DNA of 64,000 nucleotides from assembly GCA_023374025.1 (NCBI GenBank), contig SIJG01000194.1:1-64000 (forward strand), given 5' to 3'. This DNA comes from Heterodera schachtii (Eukaryota; Nematoda; Chromadorea; Rhabditida; Heteroderidae). Below are positions 33,551-44,266 of this stretch, one piece after another. Position 1 is the stretch's first letter. The number at the start of each line of letters is the position of its first letter. The notes beneath the pieces are model-generated. The model saw only the letters and a program-made list of their open reading frames with translations. It searched no databases and was not told the DNA's origin. Made by a program: the position numbers and the translations under genes.

Positions 33551-34988
33551 ATGGCACCTGTCAAAAAAAAAAGAAAAAACTTTCCTCCACCGACAAACGC
33601 CCCATTTCTGCAACTGATACAAATCAGCAGAAGAAACCGTTGGGTTCATTTGTGACATTTGGAAAACGACGAAGTCTCCGCGTGGCCATGAAAAAGAATC
33701 ATCGAATTTTGAGAAAAATGTGAGAATTTATTGATTAAAATTTCTGAAATTTCATTTTCAAGTCCGCTTCAACATATTTTTCTCATTTTCAGTTGGATTT
33801 GCACCGACGTTTGGATGGATATGTTTCCGCATTTTGACCGTCCTCAACTCGGACTCAAAATGGCACTGATTTCGCCACGTTTCAATGCGTTGGTGGACAA
33901 ACATTTCGACGGCAAAAGCGAATTGCCAATTTGGAGAAAAATCAGAATTTGCAAGATGAGAACAAATAAACAACTATCTGTGGCTACGATTTGCAATGAC
34001 AATTCTAAGCAATTTCCTTGGCCAGACCGTCCGCTGCCCAACAGAATTCGCTTTAAGGACCTTCGAATTAAGTAAATCAAAGTCCAAAGCATTGATCAAC
34101 GACAAAACCATTTCAGTTACATCGACCATTCCGTGATCGCTTTTCTCCGTGCCAATAAACACATTTGGGACAAAGGCATCGAATTGCGTTTGAATCTGTG
34201 GAAGTATAACAACAACAATATTGTCCAGCCACTTTGGAATGTTTTTGTCCGTGAAATTTGGCCCATTTTTACGACAAACATTCGCCATTTGAACTTTACT
34301 GATGGTCGTCAACTTGAAAATTTGCGTCTCCACACTTTGCCGTCATTTCTCTCAGACCTCAACATTATTTCAATCGATTCCGATTATTTGTTGCCAGATT
34401 TAAGTGATGGTGATGATGGGCCAAATGCAACTGCTGGCCAAGCATTAGCCAAATGGTTGCACACTCCGACAAAAAATGGAAAGCCAAAACAATTGATTTG
34501 CTGTGGTGATACGTCAGAAACCATTGAATTTGTCGACAAATTTCAAAGAGGTGTGGCCACATTTTCAATAAAATATTTGGATTAATTGCCATTTGCTTTT
34601 CGTTTCCAAATGTTTAGGCATTTCTCCGTGCCACCACCACTTCTTCTGCCAATTACATGATTCGCCTTGAATATTTTGAACCAACGGGAATTACGTCATT
34701 TGAATTGGTGAACGAACGGACCAACGAAAGGCTGACACTGACCAAAGCAAACGAATATAAATGGTTCAACAAATGGATAATGAGACGATGTCCAATTGAG
34801 GAAACGGCGACGGTTAAATGGGAGGACAACAATTTGAACAATGTCCACTTTCTGCTGAACGTAGATTGCATTGGGTGAGTGACAACAGTTTTTGTTTTTA
34901 TTGGTCTCGACACATTTAATTTTCATTTAGGCCAATGTCTCCACCAAAGGCGGGCAAAAACGAACGCAAAAAATCGACTGAAAGTTAA
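33551..34988 (+). CDS. F-box-like family protein, Lys-rich N-terminus, one A-run lesion
   Basis: Exons 33551-33719, 33793-34071, 34117-34552, 34618-34874 and 34931-34988. Exons 2-5 join in phase. Exon 1 is one base short: the run of ten A after the start codon would need eleven to put ATG in frame with the rest, so this is either a new pseudogene or an assembly error. The N-terminus is Lys-rich and nuclear-localisation-like. Exon 2 carries the F-box-like helix pattern (Trp-Met-Asp-Met-Phe-Pro...Ala-Leu-Ile-Ser-Pro-Arg-Phe). Exon 3 holds the family core and an Asp-rich loop. The last exon ends Pro-Met-Ser-Pro-Pro-Lys and a basic tail, unlike the Pro-Gly-Pro-Ser tail of the other genes, so this is a distinct subfamily. 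F-box proteins normally bring substrates to SCF ubiquitin ligases. Confidence 0.65.
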
Positions 34989-35500
34989 TCCTGGGCCAAG
35001 CGGACAGCAGAAGAAATGAATGAATGAATTATTAAGAAATGAGAAATTCTGATTGATCATTATGGATGGACATTGATCTGATAATTGCTCTTATTTATTT
35101 GTTCGTCTTTCGATAAAACACAAAATAATGCTAATAGCACGATCACCAAAACGCTGGCGCCAATCAAATCCAGGGAAATGAGAGACAACAGCTTTTGTCA
35201 TCGTTAAATTGTTTCTTCAAATTGCCCTTAATTTAGGCAATTGTCTCCACCAAAGTCGGCCCAAATTAACGCAAAAGGTCGTCTTAAAATGAGTGCCGGG
35301 CCCAGCGGACAACGGAAGAAAAAGTGAAAGAATTATTAGGAAATGAGAATTGAATTCTGATCGATGATTATTAGGAATGGAAATTGATCATATAATTGCA
35401 CCTCACATTAATTTGTTGCTTCTTTTGTTTGAATACATTTATGTAATTTGATTGGATTTGTGGGACTTTTACACCAGAAATGTTGGGTTCAAAAAAAGAT
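33793..35500. repeat. right arm of the inverted duplication (pairs with 29480-31318)
   Basis: Mirror image of 29480-31318. The terminal exon and its 3' flank occur twice in this arm (34921-35110 and 35221-35400), against three times in the left arm. Confidence 0.85.
35221..35400 (+). pseudogene. extra terminal-exon cassette of the F-box-like gene
   Basis: Repeats the sequence around the last exon of the gene at 33551-34988 (TGTCTCCACCAAAG, then GGGCCCAGCGGACA) about 300 bp further on. It has no other exon with it and is probably a tandem duplicate of the gene end. Confidence 0.55.
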
Positions 35501-35907
35501 GACTAAAAAAATACTGTTGGCTTTCCCCTTCATCCCCAGTGGATAAACACTGAAATTTGAGTTTGGCTAATTGGGAAAATGGCTCTTTTTCAGTTCTTTA
35601 CGGCCAATCGACTTTATCAAGAGCTGTGATTTGTTATTGTTTAAAGATTTATTTTCTCATTTTTGGAGTGGTCGAATCTTTGAAAATTCAAATTTCATTT
35701 TTTAAAGATTTGTCCTTTATCAGCTTTAGCATCATCCAAATGAGCTTTTTTAAACTTCTGTTGGAATATTCAGTTCATTTCATTGTTCATTTTTATGTTT
35801 TTTTTTGTGGTCCTTTAATTTCTAATTAGCCAAAAATGGGATGAAACAAATTGCAACAGTAACGAATTTGAATTCTTTAGGCTAAATATTATTATTTTTA
35901 AAAGCAT

Positions 35908-36149
35908 TTGGCACGGATGTTTGGATGGACATTTTCCCTCATTTTGACCGTCCTCAATTCGGCCTCAAATTGGCACTGATTTCGCCACGTTTCGAAGTTT
36001 TGGTGGACAAACATTTCGATGGCAAATCAGAATGGACAATTTGGAGAGAAATCAGAATTGACAAAATGGGAACAAAAGCAAAATTATCTGTACGGATTGG
36101 TCGCCGCAAATCTGTGCATTTTCCATTGCCCGACCGTCCGCTTCTTTGA
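35908..36149 (+). pseudogene. F-box-like fragment joined to another subfamily's 3' flank
   Basis: Encodes Asp-Val-Trp-Met-Asp-Ile-Phe-Pro-His-Phe through Asp-Arg-Pro-Leu, most like exon 2 at 33793. It ends at a TGA at 36147-36149. From about 36170 the sequence is the 3' flank of the other subfamily (TATATGTATGCCTTTAGGATAAATT), so a deletion or recombination joined two different gene copies. The last 90 bp also belong to the tandem duplication described below. Confidence 0.65.
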
Positions 36150-36249
36150 GGCTTATTTGACGTTTATAAAATTGTTCTTTTTTGTTGCGGTGATCAATTT
36201 TATGTTCTATTATATGTATGCCTTTAGGATAAATTTAGTGTTTTTCTGA

Positions 36250-37354
36250 AACCGTAATTGGCTTTAAGAATGTTTAAAAAAGGGATTTTAGAGGTCTGAC
36301 ATGCCAAAAGGAACCGCGCGAAAATTTGCGCTGGTCAAAACGGTGGAGAAACAGAAATTGTGGAATTTGTAATTGAAATTAATAACAAATAATGAGGGAA
36401 AACAATTAAGCAAGCAATTAATTAATTAATGATTATTAGCAATGAATGAATTTTATTTTTAAACCATTTTTTGTGGATATTTCTTTGGGGTTTATCAATT
36501 CCAACTATTTAAGTTTCAATTTCAAATACAGTAAACACGGTATATCATTCGGTTCCTTTCGATGAGTCCCCCCAAATTCCTCTAAAAATTTCCGTGCCAT
36601 CCTCTGATGTCATTTTTGAATTTGTTACGGCAAGCCCAAAGGGATGAGAATTTAAGTCAAATGACTTTTTTTATCTGACTTTAAATGACCACAAAATGAC
36701 TTAAAAAGTATTCAACACTTTCTAACATGCATTTTTATTTGACTAATGATGCTAAAGTGCAAAAAAATAGTTATTCCTGAAAAATATTTCATGAAAATAT
36801 TTTTATGAGTTAATTCGGGTATCATTCCATCGGTCAAATTATTGGATCATTGTAATTATATAATTTAATTTGATCATTTTGACTTTCGCAGTGAGAAACA
36901 CGCTCATTAAACCGAGCGAAAAAAGAATAAAACTAATTAATTGCAAAATGAATTTAATGGATTTAATAAACAAACCCAAAAAATAAAAAATTCAATCTGT
37001 AGTTAAATGTTCATTAACTAATTGGACTTTTTTTGTTTCGAGCCAATGAACAAGTTAATAATAAAAGTGATACTTACCGATTTTTTGGACTTTTCAACCA
37101 AAACAGCTATGCAATCTCAAGAAAACCTCAAAAAAGTTTTTAAAATTTTACCCGCCGGTTAAGTTCTTTCTCAGTTTAAAAACTATTGCATTACGGTTTC
37201 AGAAAATCGCGAAATTTATCCTAATAACATAACATAATCCAAATTGATTTACTGCAACAAAAAAAAACAATTATATATACGTTAAATGGGCTCAAATGAA
37301 TTATCCAACGCCGCAATTTCAAATTGATCGATCATTTCTCAACAATTGATTCAT
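36250..37354. other. F-box family 3'-flank DNA without a gene
   Basis: AT-rich sequence shared with 40637-42284 and partly with 47220-47541. A short stretch at 36540-36640 reads as protein in copy 2 (41440-41560) but has a TGA here; no family was recognised. Confidence 0.45.
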
Positions 37355-39170
37355 TCACTTCTGCTGCTGATCACTTGGGCCAGGAGTTTCGTCAAGAAGC
37401 CTAAAAATAAAAATACATAATTTAATTGAATTTTTGAAAAAGCATTCGCTTACCCGTCTCCGATGTTGTCCTCATTAATGATATGAATGTCAATTTTGTT
37501 CCACTGATCAAAAAATTTCCAGCCAATCGCTTCTTCTTCCCATTTTGTCCATTTGCTTTCAACTCGCGCAATTGGACAACGGACCAACAGAAAACGGCGG
37601 TTATTGTCATTTTCTTCAACGTCAATTGTTCGCGTGTCAATTCATTCGTCAGATCAAAGGGTACAACGGAGGCAGCAAAAGGCAAAAGAAACCAAATGGA
37701 AACGATGAAATTGACGGGCGATGAAGCATTGGCAAAAGCCTAAAACAAACGAAAATTGGTTAAGAAATATGAAATGAATTTAATTAATCGAGTCACCCCC
37801 AACTCATCCAAACCCAACTCATCCATAACACTGCGAGTCGTCCTCGTGGCATTTTTTGTTATGCGAGTCATCGTCGTGGCATTTTTTGATTGTGCGGTCT
37901 CGGTCTTGGCATTTTCTGCTTATGCGAGTCTTAGTCGTGGCATTTTTATCATTATGCGGTCTCGGTCGTGCGATAAATGCCACGGCGACGACTCGCATCA
38001 TGCTATGGATGAGTTGGGTATGGATGAGTTGGGTTTACCCCAATTAATCAAATGAAATCACCGCTTTGAAGGCGTCAATTTTCAACGGCCAATTCTCCCA
38101 TTCATCCCTGACAAGGTTGCATTTGAACACTTTTGGCACATTGCTTTGAAGCGGAGTGAAAAGCCATTTGGCCACTGCTTGTCCATCCGATGCCGTGGCA
38201 CTGTCATCGCATGGGAATTCGGGGAACAGATCGCCAAAAGAGAAGGAGACAAAGCGAAGTGGTGGACATAATTCGTTGAGCATTGAAGGCGCGATTTGGC
38301 GCAAACATTTGAAAAAACGGGGGTACGATTCGATGCCATAAATGTTTTTTCCGAGCATTGGCCAAGTGTTGCGTACAACCAAATCCAAAATGCTTATTTG
38401 GTCCGTGCCGAAGGCCAAATTAATTGGACAGAATGAGGCAAAAAGTGGACGCAATAGTTCGAGAAAAGCGATCACAGTTTGGTCGATGAAACTAAAATTA
38501 ATGAGAAATATTGCCCAAATTTTTATAACTTTTATGTAGCGCCAATTTTACGTGATGATGATGCGCTCGAATCCGATGACTTTGCGTGGCATTTGAATTT
38601 GCGGAATTGGCAATGCTTCTCCACCCATATTGACAATTTCCATTTCCTTGGTGCCATTTCCTCCAATTTTTCGTCGAATTTGAATATATTTCAGTGCCCA
38701 TTTGCGCGTCTTGAAGTGCTCGTCGATGTAAACGTCAAAACGGTGACTGATCATCGCAATTCCAAGGCCAAGTTGATAAGCCGGAAGCAAATCGAACACA
38801 CAAAGCCAACAATCGGCGGAGATGAAACTGAAAAAAGGAAAAAAAAAATTTAAATTGGCATTTTAATTATTTACATTGCTTTTGCCATTTTCTCCTCTGC
38901 TTCATTTTGGTTGTCTGGCATTTCGTCGGGACAAATTGTTATGACAGTTTCCGGCACCTTTTCAATTGTTATGACAGTTTCCGGCACTTTCTCAATTTTG
39001 CAATGGCCTCGTTGTTGGTTTGGTGGTTTTTTGAAACGGTCCCAATACTTCAAAAGAATGGCACAACAAATGACAAACATTGGTACAGCGATCAGACTAA
39101 AAAATGAGAAGGAAAAGGGTAAATGTCGAAAAGAAATGCAAAAAACGTACAGAATCACTTTTAAAGACAT
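37355..39170 (-). pseudogene. F-box-like gene with N-terminal membrane segment, frameshifted copy
   Basis: Exons on the minus strand: 39170-39151, 39096-38875, 38827-38552, 38491-38062, 37739-37454, 37400-37355. The first four match the intact paralogue at 42285-44159, including the spliced hydrophobic N-terminus. In the fifth exon a tract of about 50 bp (37560-37615) resembles the gene at 59741 instead of the tandem twin, and at its edge one base is missing. The frame is lost after Leu-Lys-Lys and the conserved C-terminus and tail are not made. The TATA box at 39271-39277 is intact, so a shortened protein is possible. Confidence 0.75.
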
Positions 39171-39270
39171 TGTCAGGGCGAAAAAGTCGAAGAGAGAGAG
39201 ACGAAAAGAAATAAATGGCGAATGAATAGGTAATTATAAATAATGAAAGCGGTGGAGGAGGAGCAACCAC

Positions 39271-39277
39271 TTTTATA
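39271..39277 (-). promoter_or_regulatory. TATA box in a conserved promoter block
   Basis: TATAAAA on the minus strand about 100 bp before the ATG at 39170, within TTAGTATAAAAGTGGTTGCT. The same block precedes the genes at 42285-44159 and 59741-61027. Confidence 0.6.
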
Positions 39278-39430
39278 CTAATTTTTTTTTTTGTTTTTTT
39301 AATTTTTGTATGATTTTATTAAACGGTCGTTTATTGACGCATTGCTATAAAAGCCATCCCTCCTCTCCCATTTTCTTTCATTCGCTCATTTTGCGTTCTT
39401 TAAATTTTTATTTATATTTCGCCATTTTTT

Positions 39431-40447
39431 CACTCATCCACTGATCGGAGGACACAAAAAAAGAGAAGACACAGATCAATTGGAAGTGATCGGAAGGGAT
39501 CAATTTTTTCAAACATTTTCACTATGGAACGAAATTTTTTTGTGGTCGGAAGTTATGGTGTAAATTGTTGGGTTTGGGCGACTATTCGTTGCTCTGAGTC
39601 GAGACCGAAAACCCCCGAATTCATCGAGGCGAGACTAAGGATGAGGGCCTACTATATAGCCTATAGATTTGCGTGAAGATGAATCGACCTAATTTTTTAA
39701 ATTTTCGGAAAAAAAATAGAAATTTTTCGCTCTAATGCACTTTATGAGTCCAATCAACTGACAATACCTGCTTTTTATACAATAACTTGTTCATGCTCGA
39801 ACAAACCCTATCTTTTTGGTATCATTCGAAGGCACAAAATTTGAATAATGTAATGATACGAGAAAACAAGAGAATTCGAACATTTAAGAAGTTACAAACC
39901 AAAATAATCAACAATTAGTTAATAATCAAATCTTTTTGATAACTGCCTAAACGCTGAGATTTTATATATTTTAGCTTCTTTAGACTTTGTGCTTTCGAAT
40001 GATACCAAAAAGTTAGGGTTTGCTCAAAAATGAACAAAGTTATTGTATAAAAAGCAGGTATTGTCAGTTTATTGGACTCATAAAACACCTTTGGACTCAT
40101 AAAAGTCGATTGGACTCTCATAAAGTGGATTAGAGCCAATTTTTCTAAAATACATCTTCAGGGCTCTTATTCAGTTTGTCCCCCATAAATTTTTTTTTTA
40201 ATTTCTAAGTAAAAAAGTCAAAATATAGGTTTTCGGGGTCGCTGATCACGAATCCGACATCCATTTCGACCCATTTCAACCCCGTAAATGGCGCAGACAC
40301 CCAAAGCATTGAAAGCCTTTGGCAAAAAATGAAATTGAAGGCAAAAAAAAGATTTGGGGATACAAGATCATTGTATGATACTTATATGTCAGAGTTTCTG
40401 TGGCGGAAGCATTTTGGGGATTATAATGTTGTGTTTTTTAATTTTTG
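39431..40447. repeat. 1 kb dispersed duplicate (pairs with 50330-51348)
   Basis: Sits exactly between the two tandem F-box copies and matches 50330-51348 nearly base for base. It includes a foldback element (39730-40137) and only the left half of the element that is whole at 51060-51615. Its right edge cuts that element, so the 50-kb locus preserves the older state. Confidence 0.85.
39730..40137. mobile_element. foldback element, GGCTCTAAT ends (copy 1)
   Basis: 408 bp whose two halves are inverted copies over about 110 bp each (CACTTTATGAGTCCAATC...). Flanked by AATTTTTC on both sides (39722-39729 and 40138-40145). Long hairpin arms with an 8-bp duplication. Confidence 0.7.
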
Positions 40448-40776
40448 GTTGACAAAATGGGAACAAAAGCAAATTATCTGTACGGATTGATCGCCGCAAA
40501 TCTGTGCATTTTCCATTGCCCGACCGTCCGCTTCTTTGAGGCTTATTTGACGTTTATAAAATTGTTCTTTTTTGTTGCGGTGATCAATTTTATGTTCTAT
40601 TATATGTATGCCTTTAGGATAAATTTAGTGTTTTTCTGAAACCGTAATTGGCTTTAAGAATGTTTAAAAAAGGGGTTTTAGAGGTCTGACATACCAAAAG
40701 GAACCGCGCGAAAATTTGCGCTAGTCAAAACGGTGGAGAAGCAGAAATTGTGGAATTTGTAATTGAAATTAATAAC

Positions 40777-41371
40777 TAGGGCGAGGATTCTTAGTTTTTT
40801 AACTATTTTTTCTGCGGCTTAGTTACGACGAGAAATGCACGAAAAACACATTTTTAGCTCGGAAATTCTTCGTTTAACGCCACTATTCATCACTAGGAAT
40901 CACTATTTTGGAGCTTCGCCACAAAAAAAAAATTTATTTTGGAAGTTGGCCACTAAAATAAATTTTTGCCACTATTTTGGCATTTCGTCACTATTTTTGC
41001 CACTATTTTGGCATTTTTTTGGAAAATTTCCTAAAAATAGAATAAAAACAAAAAATATACGCCAAAAATCGACCTAAAAATTTTCAAAAAATACACCCCC
41101 TAAGAATGGGAAAAATTTCACAAAAATTCTTCCCCCAACTATTTTTTCCTTGTTCAATATTTGCTAAGAAAATATTTTGTAATTGCAATTAATGAATAAA
41201 ATTGTTTGCCTCAATTTTAAATTATTTTCAAATTAAAAACAGTCTATTTAAAAAATTACACCACTAAATATAGAAGTTTTTCGCCACTATTTTTGCCACT
41301 ATTTTGGCATTTTTTTGTCACTATTTAGTTAATTATTTTGGGGTTTTTTGCCACTAAAAATCCTCGCCCTA
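40777..41371. mobile_element. hAT MITE with preserved empty site in the twin copy
   Basis: 595 bp with inverted ends TAGGGCGAGGATT(C/T)TTAGT and an 8-bp duplication TTAATAAC (40769-40776 and 41372-41379). The tandem twin has a single uninterrupted TTAATAAC at about 36387-36394, that is, the empty site. The interior is non-coding and rich in CCACTATTTTGGCATTT. Confidence 0.92.
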
Positions 41372-42284
41372 TTAATAACAAATAATGAGGGAAAAAATTA
41401 AGCAATCAATTAATTAATTAATTAATGATTAGTTCAATTTCAAATACAGTAAATACGGTATATCATTCGGTTCCTTTCGATGAGTCCCCCCAAATTCCTC
41501 TAAAAATTTCCGTGCCATCCTCTGATGTCATTTTTGAATTTGTTACGGCAAGCCCAAAGGGATGGGAATTTAAGTCAAATGACTTTTTTTATCTGACTTT
41601 AAATGACCACAAAATGACTTAAAAAGTATTCAACACTTTCTAACATGCATTTTTATTTGACTAATGATGCTAAAGTGCAAAAAAATAGTTATTCCTGAAA
41701 AATATTTCATAAAAATGTTTTTATGAGTTAATTAGGTATCATTCCATCGATCAAATTATTGGATCATTGTAATTATATAATTTAATTTGATCATTTTGAC
41801 TTTCGCAGTGAGAAACACGCTCATTAAACCGAGCGAAAAAAGAATAAAACTAATTAATTGAAAAATGAATTTAATGGATTTAATAAACAAACCCAAAAAA
41901 TAAAAAATTCTATCGGCAACTTTTGGAGTAAAATTAAAAATGTCCATTCACTAATTGGACTTTTTTTGTTTCGAGCCAATGAACAAGTTAATAATAAAAG
42001 TGATAATTACCGATTTTTTGGACTTTTCAACCAAAACAGCTATGCAATCTCAAGAAAACCTCAAAAAAGTTTTTAAAATTTTACCCGCCGGTTAAGTTCT
42101 TTCTCAGTTTAAAAACTATTGCATTAAGGTTTCAGAAAATCGCGAAATTTATCCTAATGACATAACATAATCCAATTGATCACTCCAACAAAAGGAACAA
42201 TTATATATACGTCAAATGGGCTCAAATGAATTATCCAACGCCGCAATTTCAAATTGATCGATCATTTCTCAACAATTGATTCAT
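41372..42284. other. F-box family 3'-flank DNA, copy 2
   Basis: Same content as 36395-37354. The frame at 41425-41622 stays open here and includes Val-Pro-Ser-Ser-Asp-Val-Ile-Phe-Glu-Phe-Val-Thr; its twin has a stop, so it is probably not a functional gene. Confidence 0.4.
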
Positions 42285-44159
42285 TCACTTCTGCTGCTGA
42301 TCACTTGGGCCAGGAGTTTCGTCAAGAAGCCTAAAAATAAAAATACATAATTTAATTGAATTTTTGAAAAAGCATTCGCTTACCCGTCTCCGATGTTGTC
42401 CTCATTAATGATATGAATGTCAATTTTGTTCCACTGATCAAAAAATTTCCAGCCAATCGCTTCTTCTTCCCATTTTGTCCATTTGCTTTCATTTCGCGCA
42501 ATTGGACAACGGATCAGCAGAACACGGCGGATATCGTTCATCTTCTTCAACGTCAATTGTTCGCGTGTCAATTCATTCGTCAGATCAAAGGGTACAACGG
42601 AGGCAGCAAAAGGCAAAAGAAACCAAATGGAAACGATGAAATTGACGGGCGATGAAGCATTGGCAAAAGCCTAAAACAAACGAAAATTGGTTAAGAAATA
42701 TGAAATGAATTTAATTAATCGAGTCACCCCCAACTCATCCATACCCAACTCATCCAAACCCAACTCATCCATATCCAACTCATCCATAACACTGCGAGTC
42801 GTCCTCGTGGCATTTTTTGTTATGCGAGTCATCGTCGTGGCATTTTTTTGATTGTGCGGTCTCGGTCTTGGCATTTTCTGCTTATGCGAGTCTTAGTCGT
42901 GGCATTTTTATCATTATGCGGTCTCGGTCGTGCCATAAATGCCACGGCGACGACTCGCATCATGCTATGGATGAGTTGGGTATGGATGAGTTGGGCATGG
43001 ATGAGTTGGGTATGGATGAGTTGGGTTTACCCCAATTAATCAAATGAAATCACCGCTTTGAAGGCGTCAATTTTCAACGGCCAATTCTCCCATTCATTCC
43101 TGACAAGGTTGCATTTGAACACTTTTGGCACATTGCTTTGAAGCGGAGTGAAAAGCCATTTGGCCACCGCTTGATCATCCGATGCCGTGGCACTGTCATC
43201 GCATGGGAATTCGGGGAACAGATCGCCAAAACAGAAGGAGACAAAGCGAAGTGGTGGACATAATTCGTTGAGCATTGAAGGCGCGATTTGGCGCAGATAT
43301 TTGAAAAAACGGGGGTACGATTCGATGCCATAAATGTTTTTTCCGAGCATTGGCCAAGTGTTGCGTACAACCAAATCCAAAATGCTTATTTGGTCCGTGC
43401 CGAAGGCCAAATTAATCGGAAATGAGGCGAAAAGTGGACGCAATAGTTCGAGAAAAGCGATCACAGTTTGGTCGATGAAACTAAAATTAATGAGAAATAT
43501 TGCCCAAATTTTTATAACTTTTATGTAGCGCCAATTTTACGTGATGATGATGCGCTCGAATCCGATGACTTTGCGTGGCATTTGAATTTGCGGAATTGGC
43601 AATGCTTCTCCACCCATATTGACAATTTCCATTTCCTTGGTGCCATTTCCTCCAATTTTTCGTCGAATTTGAATATATTTCAGTGCCCATTTGCGCGTCT
43701 TGAAGTGCTCGTCGATGTAAACGTCAAAACGGTGACTGATCATCGCAATTCCAAGGCCAAGTTGATAAGCCGGAAGCAAATCGAACACACAAAGCCAACA
43801 ATCGGCGGAGATGAAACTGAAAAAAGGAAAAAAAAAATTTAAATTGGCATTTTAATTATTTACATTGCTTTTGCCATTTTCTCCTCTGCTTCATTTTGGT
43901 TGTCTGGCATTTCGTCGGGACAAATTGTTATGACAGTTTCCGGCACCTTTTCAATTGTTATGACAGTTTCCGGCACTTTCTCAATTTTGCAATGGCCTCG
44001 TTGTTGGTTTGGTGGTTTTTTGAAACGGTCCCAATACTTCAAAAGAATGGCACAACAAATGACAAACATTGGTACAGCGATCAGACTAAAAAATGAGAAG
44101 GAAAAGGGTAAATGTCGAAAAGAAATGCAAAAAACGTACAGAATCACTTTTAAAGACAT
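42285..44159 (-). CDS. F-box-like family protein with N-terminal transmembrane segment
   Basis: Six exons on the minus strand: 44159-44140, 44085-43864, 43816-43541, 43480-43054, 42670-42384 and 42330-42285. All phases agree, giving about 425 residues; an upstream in-frame ATG at 44183 would add eight. Joining exons 1 and 2 creates VILLIAVPMFVICCAILL (residues 5-22) followed by Lys-Tyr-Trp-Asp-Arg-Phe-Lys-Lys, a typical signal anchor. Next come a twice-repeated Glu-Lys-Val-Pro-Glu-Thr-Val-Ile-Thr-Ile unit, an acidic stretch, the F-box-like helices (Asp-Cys-Trp-Leu-Cys-Val-Phe-Asp-Leu-Leu...Ser-His-Arg-Phe-Asp) and the family core with Phe-Pro-Cys-Asp-Asp-Ser. It ends Pro-Gly-Pro-Ser-Asp-Gln-Gln-Gln-Lys. 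If translation began at the Met at 43910 the protein would be soluble, 360 residues. F-box proteins usually recruit ubiquitin-ligase substrates; a membrane form is inference. Confidence 0.72.
42728..43027. repeat. inverted CAACTCATCCATAC minisatellites in an intron
   Basis: In the fourth intron, four units of about 15 bp (CAACTCATCCATAC, 42731-42791) face four inverted units (GGATGAGTTGGGTAT, 42967-43027). Between them are three to four degenerate units around GCGAGTC...CGTGGCATTTTT. The twin intron (37798-38040) has two units in each arm. Confidence 0.75.
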
Positions 44160-44259
44160 TGTCAGGGAGAAAAGGTCGAACAAAGAGAGACGAACACAAA
44201 TAAATGGTGAATGAATAGGTAATTATAAATAATGAAAGCGGTGGAGGAGGAGCAACCAC

Positions 44260-44266
44260 TTTTATA
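44260..44266 (-). promoter_or_regulatory. TATA box in a conserved promoter block
   Basis: TATAAAA on the minus strand within TTAGTATAAAAGTGGTTGCT, about 100 bp before the ATG at 44159. The block is shared with 39271-39277 and 61363-61369. Confidence 0.6.

Larger units (their letters stand above)
36060..39430. repeat. tandem segmental duplication, copy 1
   Basis: About 3.37 kb that recurs at 40450-44416 with few differences. It spans the end of the fragment at 35908, 3' flanks and a complete minus-strand F-box-like gene with promoter. Copy 2 is longer only because of a 595-bp hAT insertion plus its 8-bp duplication. Confidence 0.9.

Noticed and set aside
38479..38853. 124-codon plus-strand frame, repeated at 43468-43842
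   Set aside because: Antisense of exon 2 of the membrane-type F-box-like genes; identical in both copies because of the duplication.
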